Source: Lumbricus terrestris (lineage: Eukaryota; Annelida; Clitellata; Crassiclitellata; Lumbricidae). From it: 64,000 nucleotides of DNA. Location of the stretch: positions 10,117,665 to 10,181,664 of the forward strand of contig OX457047.1 in assembly GCA_949752735.1 (NCBI GenBank). The letters are read 5' to 3'. Made by a program: the position numbers and the translations under genes. Under the pieces are notes generated by a model. That model saw only the letters and a program-made list of their open reading frames with translations. It was not told the DNA's origin and made no database searches. This document shows positions 1 to 9,599 of this stretch, one piece after another (position 1 is the first letter of the stretch; every line of letters starts with the position of its first letter).

Positions 1-106
1 TGACAAGGGCGGCGTAGGAGCGGAGTCAGGCGTGGCGGGGGACGAAAACCGAAATTTCCCGGGCGTGTGAGCGTGGTCAGACGTGACTGAACAAAATCCG
101 AAATGT

Positions 107-134
107 CCCGGGCAACGCCGGGTAATTCAGCTAG
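107..134 (+). mobile_element. Helitron-like 3' terminus, type A (also 2998-3025 and 5928-5955)
   Basis: The sequence shows a 5-bp GC stem CCCGG/CCGGG around GCAACG, eight bases, then CTAG followed by T at 135. Helitrons typically end in a short GC hairpin followed by CTRR and insert before T. Two degenerate relatives of the preceding motif lie just upstream in the repeated unit (near 2821-2853 and 2934-2960), so the end region itself looks reiterated. No matching 5' TC end or Rep/helicase gene is visible. Confidence 0.7.
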
Positions 135-260
135 TCACCTATATAAATAAAGATGTAAAACGTTACCGCTCGACATGAAGGATCTCGGAAAGTTCTTGAC
201 CGATTGTTTTGAAAATTTTCGCAGAACGTTCCATTCGAATATGAGCGGGTTTGTATAATC

Positions 261-302
261 AGATCCTCAGTGGCCGAGTGGGTTGGTAGCCCGCTCGCCA
301 CG
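261..302 (+). repeat. tRNA-like SINE head, split by a MITE (second part 764-790; repeated at 3152 and 6082)
   Basis: An A-box-like segment (TGGCCGAGTGGGTTGG at 271-286) is followed by a stem-like GC segment. After the inserted MITE, a B-box (GGTTCGATTCC at 771-781) lies inside a T-arm-like hairpin (CCCGGGTTCGATTCCCGG). Together they look like the pol III promoter of a tRNA-derived SINE, or a broken tRNA gene, with a 461-bp insertion between the two boxes. The insertion should wreck promoter spacing. The copies in units 2 and 3 are identical here. Confidence 0.7.
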
Positions 303-763
303 CCGGTGTCACGAAATAGAGTATCCCCCGTATTAATAATTGTATCCCCCAAATTAAAAAAATCGATAAAACCGCTTCCGCGTGTATTTATATTTGCAAA
401 TTAATTTTCATCTGCTTTGTTTTGAACAATGACACTAATAGGTATGTTTATTTCTACTAGATAATTTGTTTTGCCCTGTTTTTAGAGCACTTCAAACATT
501 TAAAACACTTAAGAACACTCAGAGTCACTAAATAAATTCGAGTTGCCTTTATCTGAGCATTGCTTAGGACACTTAAAACAATTAGAGTTACTTTAAATTT
601 TGATTACAGCATAAAATTTTTTTTAATTATGCGCATTTTTCAAAAAAAGAGATAGAATGGTTTATACCCCCGGATAGTATAGACCGGTTAATTCCATCCG
701 GGGGATAGATTAATTCATCCCCCGGATAGCTTTTAGGGGGGATACTCCGTTTCGTGTTACCGG
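303..763. mobile_element. 461-bp MITE inserted in the SINE (copies 3194-3654, 6124-6584)
   Basis: Terminal inverted repeats begin CCGGTGTCACGAAA on the left and CCGGTAACACGAAA on the reverse-complemented right, and continue into AGTATCCCCC on both sides. The right half contains several nested inverted blocks built on CCCCCGGATAG and its complement, giving a strong secondary structure. No transposase is encoded. A relative lies at 28598-29039 and a partial one near 43596-43740. The superfamily is not assigned, and the target duplication is ambiguous (at most 2-4 GC-rich bases). Confidence 0.8.
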
Positions 764-870
764 CGGCCCGGGTTCGATTCCCGGTCGGTCGGTTTATCAG
801 AGATTAACTTCTCGGATCTTTACTGCGGGTGGCTCGGTCGCAATATAAACGTGGAGTAGCGGTGGTTACT

Positions 871-911
871 ATGGTAGGAAGGGTAGGAAGGGGAGGAAGG
901 GTAGGAAGGGA
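871..911. repeat. GGAAGGGTA-type purine minisatellite (also 3762-3802, 6692-6732)
   Basis: Short purine-rich repeats (GGTAGGAAGGG units) are followed by a segment resembling the start of end B, so this may be an older internal copy of the same Helitron tail. Confidence 0.6.
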
Positions 912-1304
912 GTGTTGGAAGTCTTTCTCACCCTCAGGGTCGAGGCCATAAGACAGCCGCTATATAAATACGCGATTACATTTACATTTATAACGCCTTT
1001 TGGGAAAAAGCGCAATCTTTACGACCAAAAAACACAACTTTAATTCCATTCGATAGACGTCGATGGAGTCCAGCCATTTCGAGTTTGAGCTTTCACGCAT
1101 TCGTCCGCCCATTCTTCGGGCGCGTTTCAAACCCATTCTTCGGGCGCGTTTCAAACCCATTCTTTGGGTTTAGCGCGCGTTTCAAAACGTATATCCGGCC
1201 GTCTTCTATAGCGCAAATATATATGTATATGTAAATGTCGGTTTTTACAAAATCGCCCATTTGCGGCCGTTTTCCGCGTGTCTTTCTACAGTGGCTACAG
1301 GGGA

Positions 1305-1362
1305 GGGAGGGGCGGGGAAGGGAGGGGAGGGGAGGGGAGGGAAGGGAAGGGGAGGGGACGTA
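1305..1362. repeat. GGGA-rich minisatellite, length-variable (also 4195-4295, 7125-7222)
   Basis: Runs of GGGGA and GGGA differ in length in all three array units: shortest in unit 1, longest in unit 2, with a GAGAAGA interruption in unit 3. This is the main length difference between units. Four or more G-runs in close series could form G-quadruplexes on the plus strand. Confidence 0.85.
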
Positions 1363-1389
1363 GGAAGGGAGGGTTGGACAGTCTTTTCA

Positions 1390-1420
1390 GCCACAGCAAC
1401 GCGTGGCCGGGTACAGCTAG
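1390..1420 (+). mobile_element. Helitron-like 3' terminus, type B (also 4326-4356 and 7252-7282)
   Basis: Stem GCCAC/GTGGC around AGCAACGC, nine bases (CGGGTACAG), then CTAG and T. It shares the words GCAACGC, CCGGGTA and CAGCTAGT with type A, so both belong to one family. It directly follows a GGGA-rich minisatellite, an arrangement seen in some non-autonomous Helitrons. The copy at 7252-7282 is the physical end of the array. Confidence 0.72.
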
Positions 1421-1863
1421 TTGGTAATAATACTAGAAACATCATGCACGTGATCGCTAACACTGTCATCTGTTGTCGCTCTACCCACTCGATGCAACTT
1501 GGCACTGAGACTCTGGTCATCCATCGATGCCATCTGTCAGCTGTCGACGGAATTCGTTCGTTATCTCCATCAAGTGTGTGTGTCTGTGTGCGTGTGTCTG
1601 TGTGTCTGCGTGTGCCCAGGCTCACTGTGCATTGCTTGTTAACTTATGTGACATTTTAGTTCGACACCTAATGACACCTACATGTAACATCAAATAGGTC
1701 AGTGCAGAGAGCATCTCTGAATAGTTTCTTGAAGAGGCGCTATAGATGGGTTCTTGAAATGGATGAGTAAACTGTGCAGACTGTTAACTTGATTTCAACA
1801 TAAACTGTTCAGGCACCCAAATGATTTTAGTGTCGGCGTTAATTATAAGCAAAGTAGAGTATA

Positions 1864-2313
1864 CAGGGTGGACCAAAAAGACCCCCTATGTTTTTGCCAA
1901 TATCTTGACCAAAAGTAAGAATTTCGAAATGAGAGTTTACAGTCTTATAGACACTTCATATTTACACATCATGGTCAGATTTCATCAATATATTTCAAAC
2001 AGAATAAAAGTTATACCACTTTTAGTGAGGCCATCGACCGTTTTTTAACGATTCAAAAATGTAACACAACAAAAAGTAACAAAACGTGATTTTATCAAGT
2101 CATAATCTCAAATAACTGCTAGGAAATTAACTTGATAGTGATTCGCAACTTGTGTTCAATGTGCCCACCACCAGTGCCAAAACGTCTTTTGAGTACCTTT
2201 GCAAAGCTCTTGATGGCCCTGTTGATCCACATGTCGAAGGCTTCCAATCTTTTGCTATTCTCTTTCCTGATGGTACAGCAACAGCAATAGCCATCTAAAA
2301 CTATAAAACACAA
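1864..2313. pseudogene. Tc1/mariner-like relic within array unit (copy 4794-5243)
   Basis: CAGGGTGGACC directly after TA at 1862-1863 resembles mariner-type ends. On the minus strand at 2119-2313 a 64-residue frame includes the string GGGHIEH, which resembles the C-terminal GGHIEH-type ending of some Tc1/mariner transposases. No DDE catalytic region remains. Identification is by resemblance only, and the element is a fragment at best. Confidence 0.4.
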
Positions 2314-2891
2314 GTTGCAACGGGTGCGTAATAAAAAATCTACTCATCCGCGCTACCGATTTTTTCAAATAATTTACAAAACAACTTCTTAGCACCTGCG
2401 GAAAACACTATCGGAATTCGCGATCCAAAAATCTTACCCTTTCTCGAGCTTGAAATTTTTTATTTTCTATCGCAATGCTAACGCATGTGTTTAATATAAG
2501 ACGCCATTTGCATAGGCTACAACCATCATTATCAACAGACATTAAAACCATCGATGATAAATTATATTGATGATTGAAACCAATACATTAATGACGTCAT
2601 GGCCGGTTTTAAAATTGACGTTAATTAATATCTATTACCGTAGTGTATGTATCAGAAGCCTATTTAAGACGCAATAATTTTGGCCGATCGGTTTTCAATG
2701 AACCAATAGATTTTTAACCTCATTTTTCGCCGAGGGTAGATCTTTTGGCATGCGGTTTCGCAAAAATGCTGACTTTAGCGTAAACATTGGCGGGTGGCAG
2801 CTGCGGGTTGGACCGAAAACATAAATTTCACGGGCAACGCCGGGCACTCAAAGTGCTTGGACCGGGTTGGGCCCGATGGAAGAAGGGGAGG

Positions 2892-5821
2892 TGACAAGGG
2901 CGGCGTAGGAGCGGAGTCAGGCGTGGCGGGGGACGAAAACCGAAATTTCCCGGGCGTGTGAGCGTGGTCAGACGTGACTGAACAAAATCCGAAATGTCCC
3001 GGGCAACGCCGGGTAATTCAGCTAGTCACCTATATAAATAAAGATGTAAAACGTTACCGCTCGACATGAAGGATCTCGGAAAGTTCTTGACCGATTGTTT
3101 TGAAAATTTTCGCAGAACGTTCCATTCGAATATGAGCGGGTTTGTATAATCAGATCCTCAGTGGCCGAGTGGGTTGGTAGCCCGCTCGCCACGCCGGTGT
3201 CACGAAATAGAGTATCCCCCGTATTAATAATTGTATCCCCCAAATTAAAAAAATCGATAAAACCGCTTCCGCGTGTATTTATATTTGCAAATTAATTTTC
3301 ATCTGCTTTGTTTTGAACAATGACACTAATAGGTATGTTTATTTCTACTAGATAATTTGTTTTGCCCTGTTTTTAGAGCACTTCAAACATTTAAAACACT
3401 TAAGAACACTCAGAGTCACTAAATAAATTCGAGTTGCCTTTATCTGAGCATTGCTTAGGACACTTAAAACAATTAGAGTTACTTTAAATTTTGATTACAG
3501 CATAAAAATTTTTTTAATTATGCGCATTTTTCAAAAAAAGAGATAGAATGGTTTATACCCCCGGATAGTATAGACCGGTTAATTCCATCCGGGGGATAGA
3601 TTAATTCATCCCCCGGATAGCTTTTAGGGGGGATACTCCGTTTCGTGTTACCGGCGGCCCGGGTTCGATTCCCGGTCGGTCGGTTTATCAGAGATTAACT
3701 TCTCGGATCTTTACTGCGGGTGGCTCGGTCGCAATATAAACGTGGAGTAGCGGTGGTTACTATGGTAGGAAGGGTAGGAAGGGGAGGAAGGGTAGGAAGG
3801 GAGTGTTGGAAGTCTTTCTCACCCTCAGGGTCGAGGCCATAAGACAGCCGCTATATAAATACGCGATTACATTTACATTTATAACGCCTTTTGGGAAAAA
3901 GCGCAATCTTTACGACCAAAAAACACAACTTTAATTCCATTCGATAGACGTCGATGGAGTCCAGCCATTTCGAGTTTGAGCTTTCACGCATTCGTCCGCC
4001 CATTCTTCGGGCGCGTTTCAAACCCATTCTTCGGGCGCGTTTCAAACCCATTCTTTGGGTTTAGCGCGCGTTTCAAAACGTATATCCGGCCGTCTTCTAT
4101 AGCGCAAATATATATGTATATGTAAATGTCGGTTTTTACAAAATCGCCCATTTGCGGCCGTTTTCCGCGTGTCTTTCTACAGTGGCTACAGGGGAGGGAG
4201 GGGCGGGGAAGGGAGGGGAGGGGAGGGGAGGGAAGGGGAGGGAGGGAGGGAGGGAGGGAGGGGAGGGGAGGGAAGGGGAGGGAAGGGGAGGGGACGTAGG
4301 AAGGGAGGGTTGGACAGTCTTTTCAGCCACAGCAACGCGTGGCCGGGTACAGCTAGTTGGTAATAATACTAGAAACATCATGCACGTGATCGCTAACACT
4401 GTCATCTGTTGTCGCTCTACCCACTCGATGCAACTTGGCACTGAGACTCTGGTCATCCATCGATGCCATCTGTCAGCTGTCGACGGAATTCGTTCGTTAT
4501 CTCCATCAAGTGTGTGTGTCTGTGTGCGTGTGTCTGTGTGTCTGCGTGTGCCCAGGCTCACTGTGCATTGCTTGTTAACTTATGTGACATTTTAGTTCGA
4601 CACCTAATGACACCTAACATCAAATAGGTCAGTGCAGAGAGCATCTCTGAATAGTTTCTTGAAGAGGCGCTATAGATGGGTTCTTGAAATGGATGAGTAA
4701 ACTGTGCAGACTGTTAACTTGATTTCAACATAAACTGTTCAGGCACCCAAATGATTTTAGTGTCGGCGTTAATTATAAGCAAAGTAGAGTATACAGGGTG
4801 GACCAAAAAGACCCCCTATGTTTTTGCCAATATCTTGACCAAAAGTAAGAATTTCGAAATGAGAGTTTACAGTCTTATAGACACTTCATATTTACACATC
4901 ATGGTCAGATTTCATCAATATATTTCAAACAGAATAAAAGTTATACCACTTTTAGTGAGGCCATCGACCGTTTTTTAACGATTCAAAAATGTAACACAAC
5001 AAAAAGTAACAAAACGTGATTTTATCAAGTCATAATCTCAAATAACTGCTAGGAAATTAACTTGATAGTGATTCGCAACTTGTGTTCAATGTGCCCACCA
5101 CCAGTGCCAAAACGTCTTTTGAGTACCTTTGCAAAGCTCTTGATGGCCCTGTTGATCCACATGTCGAAGGCTTCCAATCTTTTGCTATTCTCTTTCCTGA
5201 TGGTACAGCAACAGCAATAGCCATCTAAAACTATAAAACACAAGTTGCAACGGGTGCGTAATAAAAAATCTACTCATCCGCGCTACCGATTTTTTCAAAT
5301 AATTTACAAAACAACTTCTTAGCACCTGCGGAAAACACTATCGGAATTCGCGATCCAAAAATCTTACCCTTTCTCGAGCTTGAAATTTTTTATTTTCTAT
5401 CGCAATGCTAACGCATGTGTTTAATATAAGACGCCATTTGCATAGGCTACAACCATCATTATCAACAGACATTAAAACCATCGATGATAAATTATATTGA
5501 TGATTGAAACCAATACATTAATGACGTCATGGCCGGTTTTAAAATTGACGTTAATTAATATCTATTACCGTAGTGTATGTATCAGAAGCCTATTTAAGAC
5601 GCAATAATTTTGGCCGATCGGTTTTCAATGAACCAATAGATTTTTAACCTCATTTTTCGCCGAGGGTAGATCTTTTGGCATGCGGTTTCGCAAAAATGCT
5701 GACTTTAGCGTAAACATTGGCGGGTGGCAGCTGCGGGTTGGACCGAAAACATAAATTTCACGGGCAACGCCGGGCACTCAAAGTGCTTGGACCGGGTTGG
5801 GCCCGATGGAAGAAGGGGAGG
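2892..5821. repeat. 2.9-kb tandem array, unit 2
   Basis: Second unit, 2930 bp, nearly identical to unit 1. It is longer mainly because the GGGA-rich tract (about 4195-4290) is expanded by roughly 45 bases, and it lacks the 5 extra bases that unit 1 has near 1680. All internal landmarks recur in the same order: Helitron-like end A (2998-3025), split SINE with MITE, G-rich tracts, end B (4326-4356), and the mariner-like relic (4794-5243). Confidence 0.93.
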
Positions 5822-7282
5822 TGACAAGGGCGGCGTAGGAGCGGAGTCAGGCGTGGCGGGGGACGAAAACCGAAATTTCCCGGGCGTGTGAGCGTGGTCA
5901 GACGTGACTGAACAAAATCCGAAATGTCCCGGGCAACGCCGGGTAATTCAGCTAGTCACCTATATAAATAAAGATGTAAAACGTTACCGCTCGACATGAA
6001 GGATCTCGGAAAGTTCTTGACCGATTGTTTTGAAAATTTTCGCAGAACGTTCCATTCGAATATGAGCGGGTTTGTATAATCAGATCCTCAGTGGCCGAGT
6101 GGGTTGGTAGCCCGCTCGCCACGCCGGTGTCACGAAATAGAGTATCCCCCGTATTAATAATTGTATCCCCCAAATTAAAAAAATCGATAAAACCGCTTCC
6201 GCGTGTATTTATATTTGCAAATTAATTTTCATCTGCTTTGTTTTGAACAATGACACTAATAGGTATGTTTATTTCTACTAGATAATTTGTTTTGCCCTGT
6301 TTTTAGAGCACTTCAAACATTTAAAACACTTAAGAACACTCAGAGTCACTAAATAAATTCGAGTTGCCTTTATCTGAGCATTGCTTAGGACACTTAAAAC
6401 AATTAGAGTTACTTTAAATTTTGATTACAGCATAAAAAATTTTTTAATTATGCGCATTTTTCAAAAAAAGAGATAGAATGGTTTATACCCCCGGATAGTA
6501 TAGACCGGTTAATTCCATCCGGGGGATAGATTAATTCATCCCCCGGATAGCTTTTAGGGGGGATACTCCGTTTCGTGTTACCGGCGGCCCGGGTTCGATT
6601 CCCGGTCGGTCGGTTTATCAGAGATTAACTTCTCGGATCTTTACTGCGGGTGGCTCGGTCGCAATATAAACGTGGAGTAGCGGTGGTTACTATGGTAGGA
6701 AGGGTAGGAAGGGGAGGAAGGGTAGGAAGGGAGTGTTGGAAGTCTTTCTCACCCTCAGGGTCGAGGCCATAAGACAGCCGCTATATAAATACGCGATTAC
6801 ATTTACATTTATAACGCCTTTTGGGAAAAAGCGCAATCTTTACGACCAAAAAACACAACTTTAATTCCATTCGATAGACGTCGATGGAGTCCAGCCATTT
6901 CGAGTTTGAGCTTTCACGCATTCGTCCGCCCATTCTTCGGGCGCGTTTCAAACCCATTCTTCGGGCGCGTTTCAAACCCATTCTTTGGGTTTAGCGCGCG
7001 TTTCAAAACGTATATCCGGCCGTCTTCTATAGCGCAAATATATATGTATATGTAAATGTCGGTTTTTACAAAATCGCCCATTTGCGGCCGTTTTCCGCGT
7101 GTCTTTCTACAGTGGCTACAGGGGAGGGAGGGGCGGGGAAGGGAGAAGAGGGGAGGGGAGGGAAGGGGAGGGAGGGAGGGAGGGAGGGGAGGGGAGGGAA
7201 GGGGAGGGAAGGGGAGGGGACGTAGGAAGGGAGGGTTGGACAGTCTTTTCAGCCACAGCAACGCGTGGCCGGGTACAGCTAG
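5822..7282. repeat. 2.9-kb tandem array, truncated unit 3 ending at a Helitron 3' terminus
   Basis: The third unit copies unit 2 up to CTAG at 7279-7282 and then switches to unrelated sequence (TTTTATATATAG). The break coincides with the second Helitron-like 3' end (hairpin stem GCCAC/GTGGC, then 9 bases, then CTAG, followed by T). In units 1 and 2 the same point is read through into TTGGTAATAATACTAG. Stopping exactly at a recognised terminus is what rolling-circle replication with correct termination would leave. Confidence 0.88.
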
Positions 7283-7425
7283 TTTTATATATAGTAGCCT
7301 TTACTTGTAGTAGTCTTGACATCCTCGTCATTCCATTGCTTCGAATTCTGGCTTGAAAACGTTTCCGTAAGGCTTTTGTTGAGAGAAGCGCTTCATAAAT
7401 GATGATATGCAATGCAATATAGTGC
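7283..7425. other. Flank between Helitron array and LTR element
   Basis: Unique-looking sequence. Its end (GAGAGAAGCGCTTCATAAATG) resembles the GGCGCTATATAAA tail shared by LINEs and SINEs elsewhere in this window, so a short LINE tail may be present. No gene seen. Confidence 0.4.
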
Positions 7426-7430
7426 AGTAC

Positions 7431-8593
7431 TGTAACGGAATGCTAAGACCACACTACGGCTCAATAGTTTGGGTGGAATTATATTCCAGATCTCAGAGCG
7501 GAGATCATGTTACTCATTAGCATACTATATTCCTATTCGCTGCAATGTAGGTTATTGACCTATATGTCACCAATCAACAAGTCGAATGTTTTATATAAAA
7601 AATAATATTAGCATATGAATATTAATATATGTCAACATGTACAGCACACAAAACCTTTCTCTAAGGGTTTGGGATAATGTTTGATTTAACACAATCTTCT
7701 ATTAAATAGCCTTACCTAAAACCAGTACTGATTACAGTAATTTGAGGGATATAATTTTAATATCTACCCTCCCGCGTTGAATTCTTTAGTTCTTGTAGTC
7801 ATTCACCACCGGCCAGTCTTCATCTTACTCTCATCAATTGCTGATCTCCAGGCTGTTGGCATCTTTTCTCCTTTGTGGATAATTGTCGGACTTTTCTTCT
7901 CGAATGTTGAATTTCTTTGCGGTCGCTGCTTACTGTTTGAACAGTTCCTGTTCCTTATCGCATTTACCAACTACTGCGACTTTCATTTACAGTTCGAAGT
8001 AGTCTCTGTAGATTATTTATCGCTTCGCAATGTCACGAGAAGTAACTTCGTTGATCTAAGGTATACGCTGTGAACTGCAACGCATACACGCTCTTACCGG
8101 TAAGTACAGCGCTATATCGATCGTACGTTACGCTCGTTGACCTTCATTATAGTCCACACCTTAGGACACTAAGCGTTCGTTATTCTGCTTCCAATCGTCC
8201 CGAATGTCACGAAATCACACGATAATGTTCGACAACAATTACCAACTTCTTGCGATCGCTCAAACCTCCGCCATTACGTCCTTCTTCCCCCAGCCTCCCT
8301 AGATGCTCTTTGCGCAGGCGTAGCAGACGATCCTTTTGTTCGCCTCCCATTGGCTGACTGACCGAATGTTGCTATATCTCGAAATGTTTGCCCCTGTTTA
8401 ATATATATTTTTGCCCCTAAGTACTGGTTCTAGTACTGGTTAATTAATTAAACAGAGCAATGTGAAAGTTCTGAATCAAATCATTAATTAATCATTAACT
8501 AGGGCCTCTTCCTAACTTAACATGTGTAATTAACATTCAACAATATGTATAGCAGGGTAAGAACGTATGGGTGGGATCAAGGATATCGCTACA
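7431..8593 (-). repeat. 3' LTR (relative to element orientation)
   Basis: 1163 bp, TGTAACGG at its left edge and CGCTACA at its right edge in plus-strand view. The 98-residue plus-strand frame inside it recurs unchanged in the other LTR and shows no recognisable domain, so it is treated as non-coding. Confidence 0.95.
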
Positions 8594-8608
8594 ACAATCC
8601 CCCACAAA
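8594..8608 (-). promoter_or_regulatory. Polypurine-tract candidate
   Basis: Immediately inside the 3' LTR the minus strand reads TTTGTGGGGGATTGT, the expected place for the plus-strand primer. Its purine run is short and interrupted. Confidence 0.5.
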
Positions 8609-8864
8609 TTAAAATTTGCTACAAATTTTCTTTTCAATATCCTTATTATAACTACCCATACTTCTTATAATAGCCTACTCCTACTACTCAGTCATTTACA
8701 CTAGCACTTACACTAGCTATAGCTATGTAACTATGCAACAACCTACTCAACATTAACATTTAACATCTATTGTGATAATTCAACTTGTATCACCTTTACC
8801 GTACCTATACTTGTAATTTACATTGCATTTACACTGATTCTCCTATCTACATGTCTAATTCTAC

Positions 8865-9380
8865 TTACTCTAATCCTCGGCTTAAATAGTCAGCCACTAC
8901 ATTGTCACTACCTTTGAGGTATCTAACTCTAAAGCTGTAGTTCTGAAGCATTAGGTACCAACGCATTACTCTAACATTTCTTATGTTACCAGTCTTTAAG
9001 TATTGCAGTCCTAATTGGTCAGTCTCTACCACAAATTCCTGTCCATACAGGTAGCGGTTGAACTTTTTAATCCCCCAAACCATCGCCAGGCACTCTCTCT
9101 CCTCCACAGAATAGTTCCTTTCACTCTCACTAAATTTCTTGCTTGCATAAGCCACTGGATGCATAACCCCATCATGACTCTGCATCAGCACACATCCCAT
9201 CGCCGTATTAGATGCATCCGTTCTCAAAGTGAATTCCACACCAATCTCAGGTAATTTCAATATCGGTGCTTCTGATAAAGCATTCTTTAAACTCTGAAAT
9301 GACCTCTCTAGATCATCATTCCATTCGACTGTTATCTTGGCATTCTTCCTTGTCTGTTTCTTATTTCTCGGTTTAGGCAT
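8865..9380 (-). pseudogene. Remnant pol: RT C-terminus and RNase H
   Basis: 171 residues. The N-terminal part (about 15-45) matches the linker that follows the RT in Gypsy-type pol (LERSFQSLKNALSEAPIL). The RNase H core follows, with TDASNTAMGCVL near residue 54, an E-rich segment (YSVEERECLA) and VRYLKGSDNVVADYLSR at the end. The usual TDH motif reads TDQ here. It lies in the same reading frame as gag-pro but is separated by stops over 9381-9599, and the whole RT catalytic domain that should precede it is missing. No integrase follows before the LTR. This is a deletion derivative, not a functional polymerase. Confidence 0.88.
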
Positions 9381-9599
9381 CTCCTTTATCTTGTCGACAG
9401 TCTCTTCCTTTGCTCTGATCCTATCTTATTTATCTTCCTTCTACTCAACATAACTCGCTAACTTACCTTCAACAATAACTCAACTTAATCTCATAATGTA
9501 TTATATTTACATATCTACTTACTTAACTACTCTATACTTACTACTATTAACTTCTGTTCGCAGGACTTCTGCTCTTCTTTGGACAGCTCGTCCTTCATA

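Larger units (their letters stand above)
1..2891. repeat. 2.9-kb tandem array, unit 1 (Helitron-associated)
   Basis: This is the first visible unit of a head-to-tail array, and the window opens inside the array so its left edge is unseen. The same sequence restarts at 2892 and 5822 with only scattered differences: the length of a G-rich run near 1310-1360, a 5-base indel near 1680, and an A/T run near 613. Inside are a Helitron-like 3' terminus (107-134), a SINE split by a MITE (261-790), G-rich minisatellites, a second Helitron-like 3' terminus (1390-1420) and a mariner-like relic (1864-2313). The short open frames in it are repeated by copy and look non-coding. Confidence 0.93.

Noticed and set aside
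131..352. 73-residue minus-strand frame repeated in each array unit
   Set aside because: It crosses the Helitron end, the SINE and the MITE boundary, so it is not a gene. Repetition only reflects the array.
7777..8073. 98-residue plus-strand frame, duplicated at 12791-13087
   Set aside because: It lies inside both LTRs and is duplicated because the LTRs are. It is on the opposite strand to gag, with no recognisable domain.
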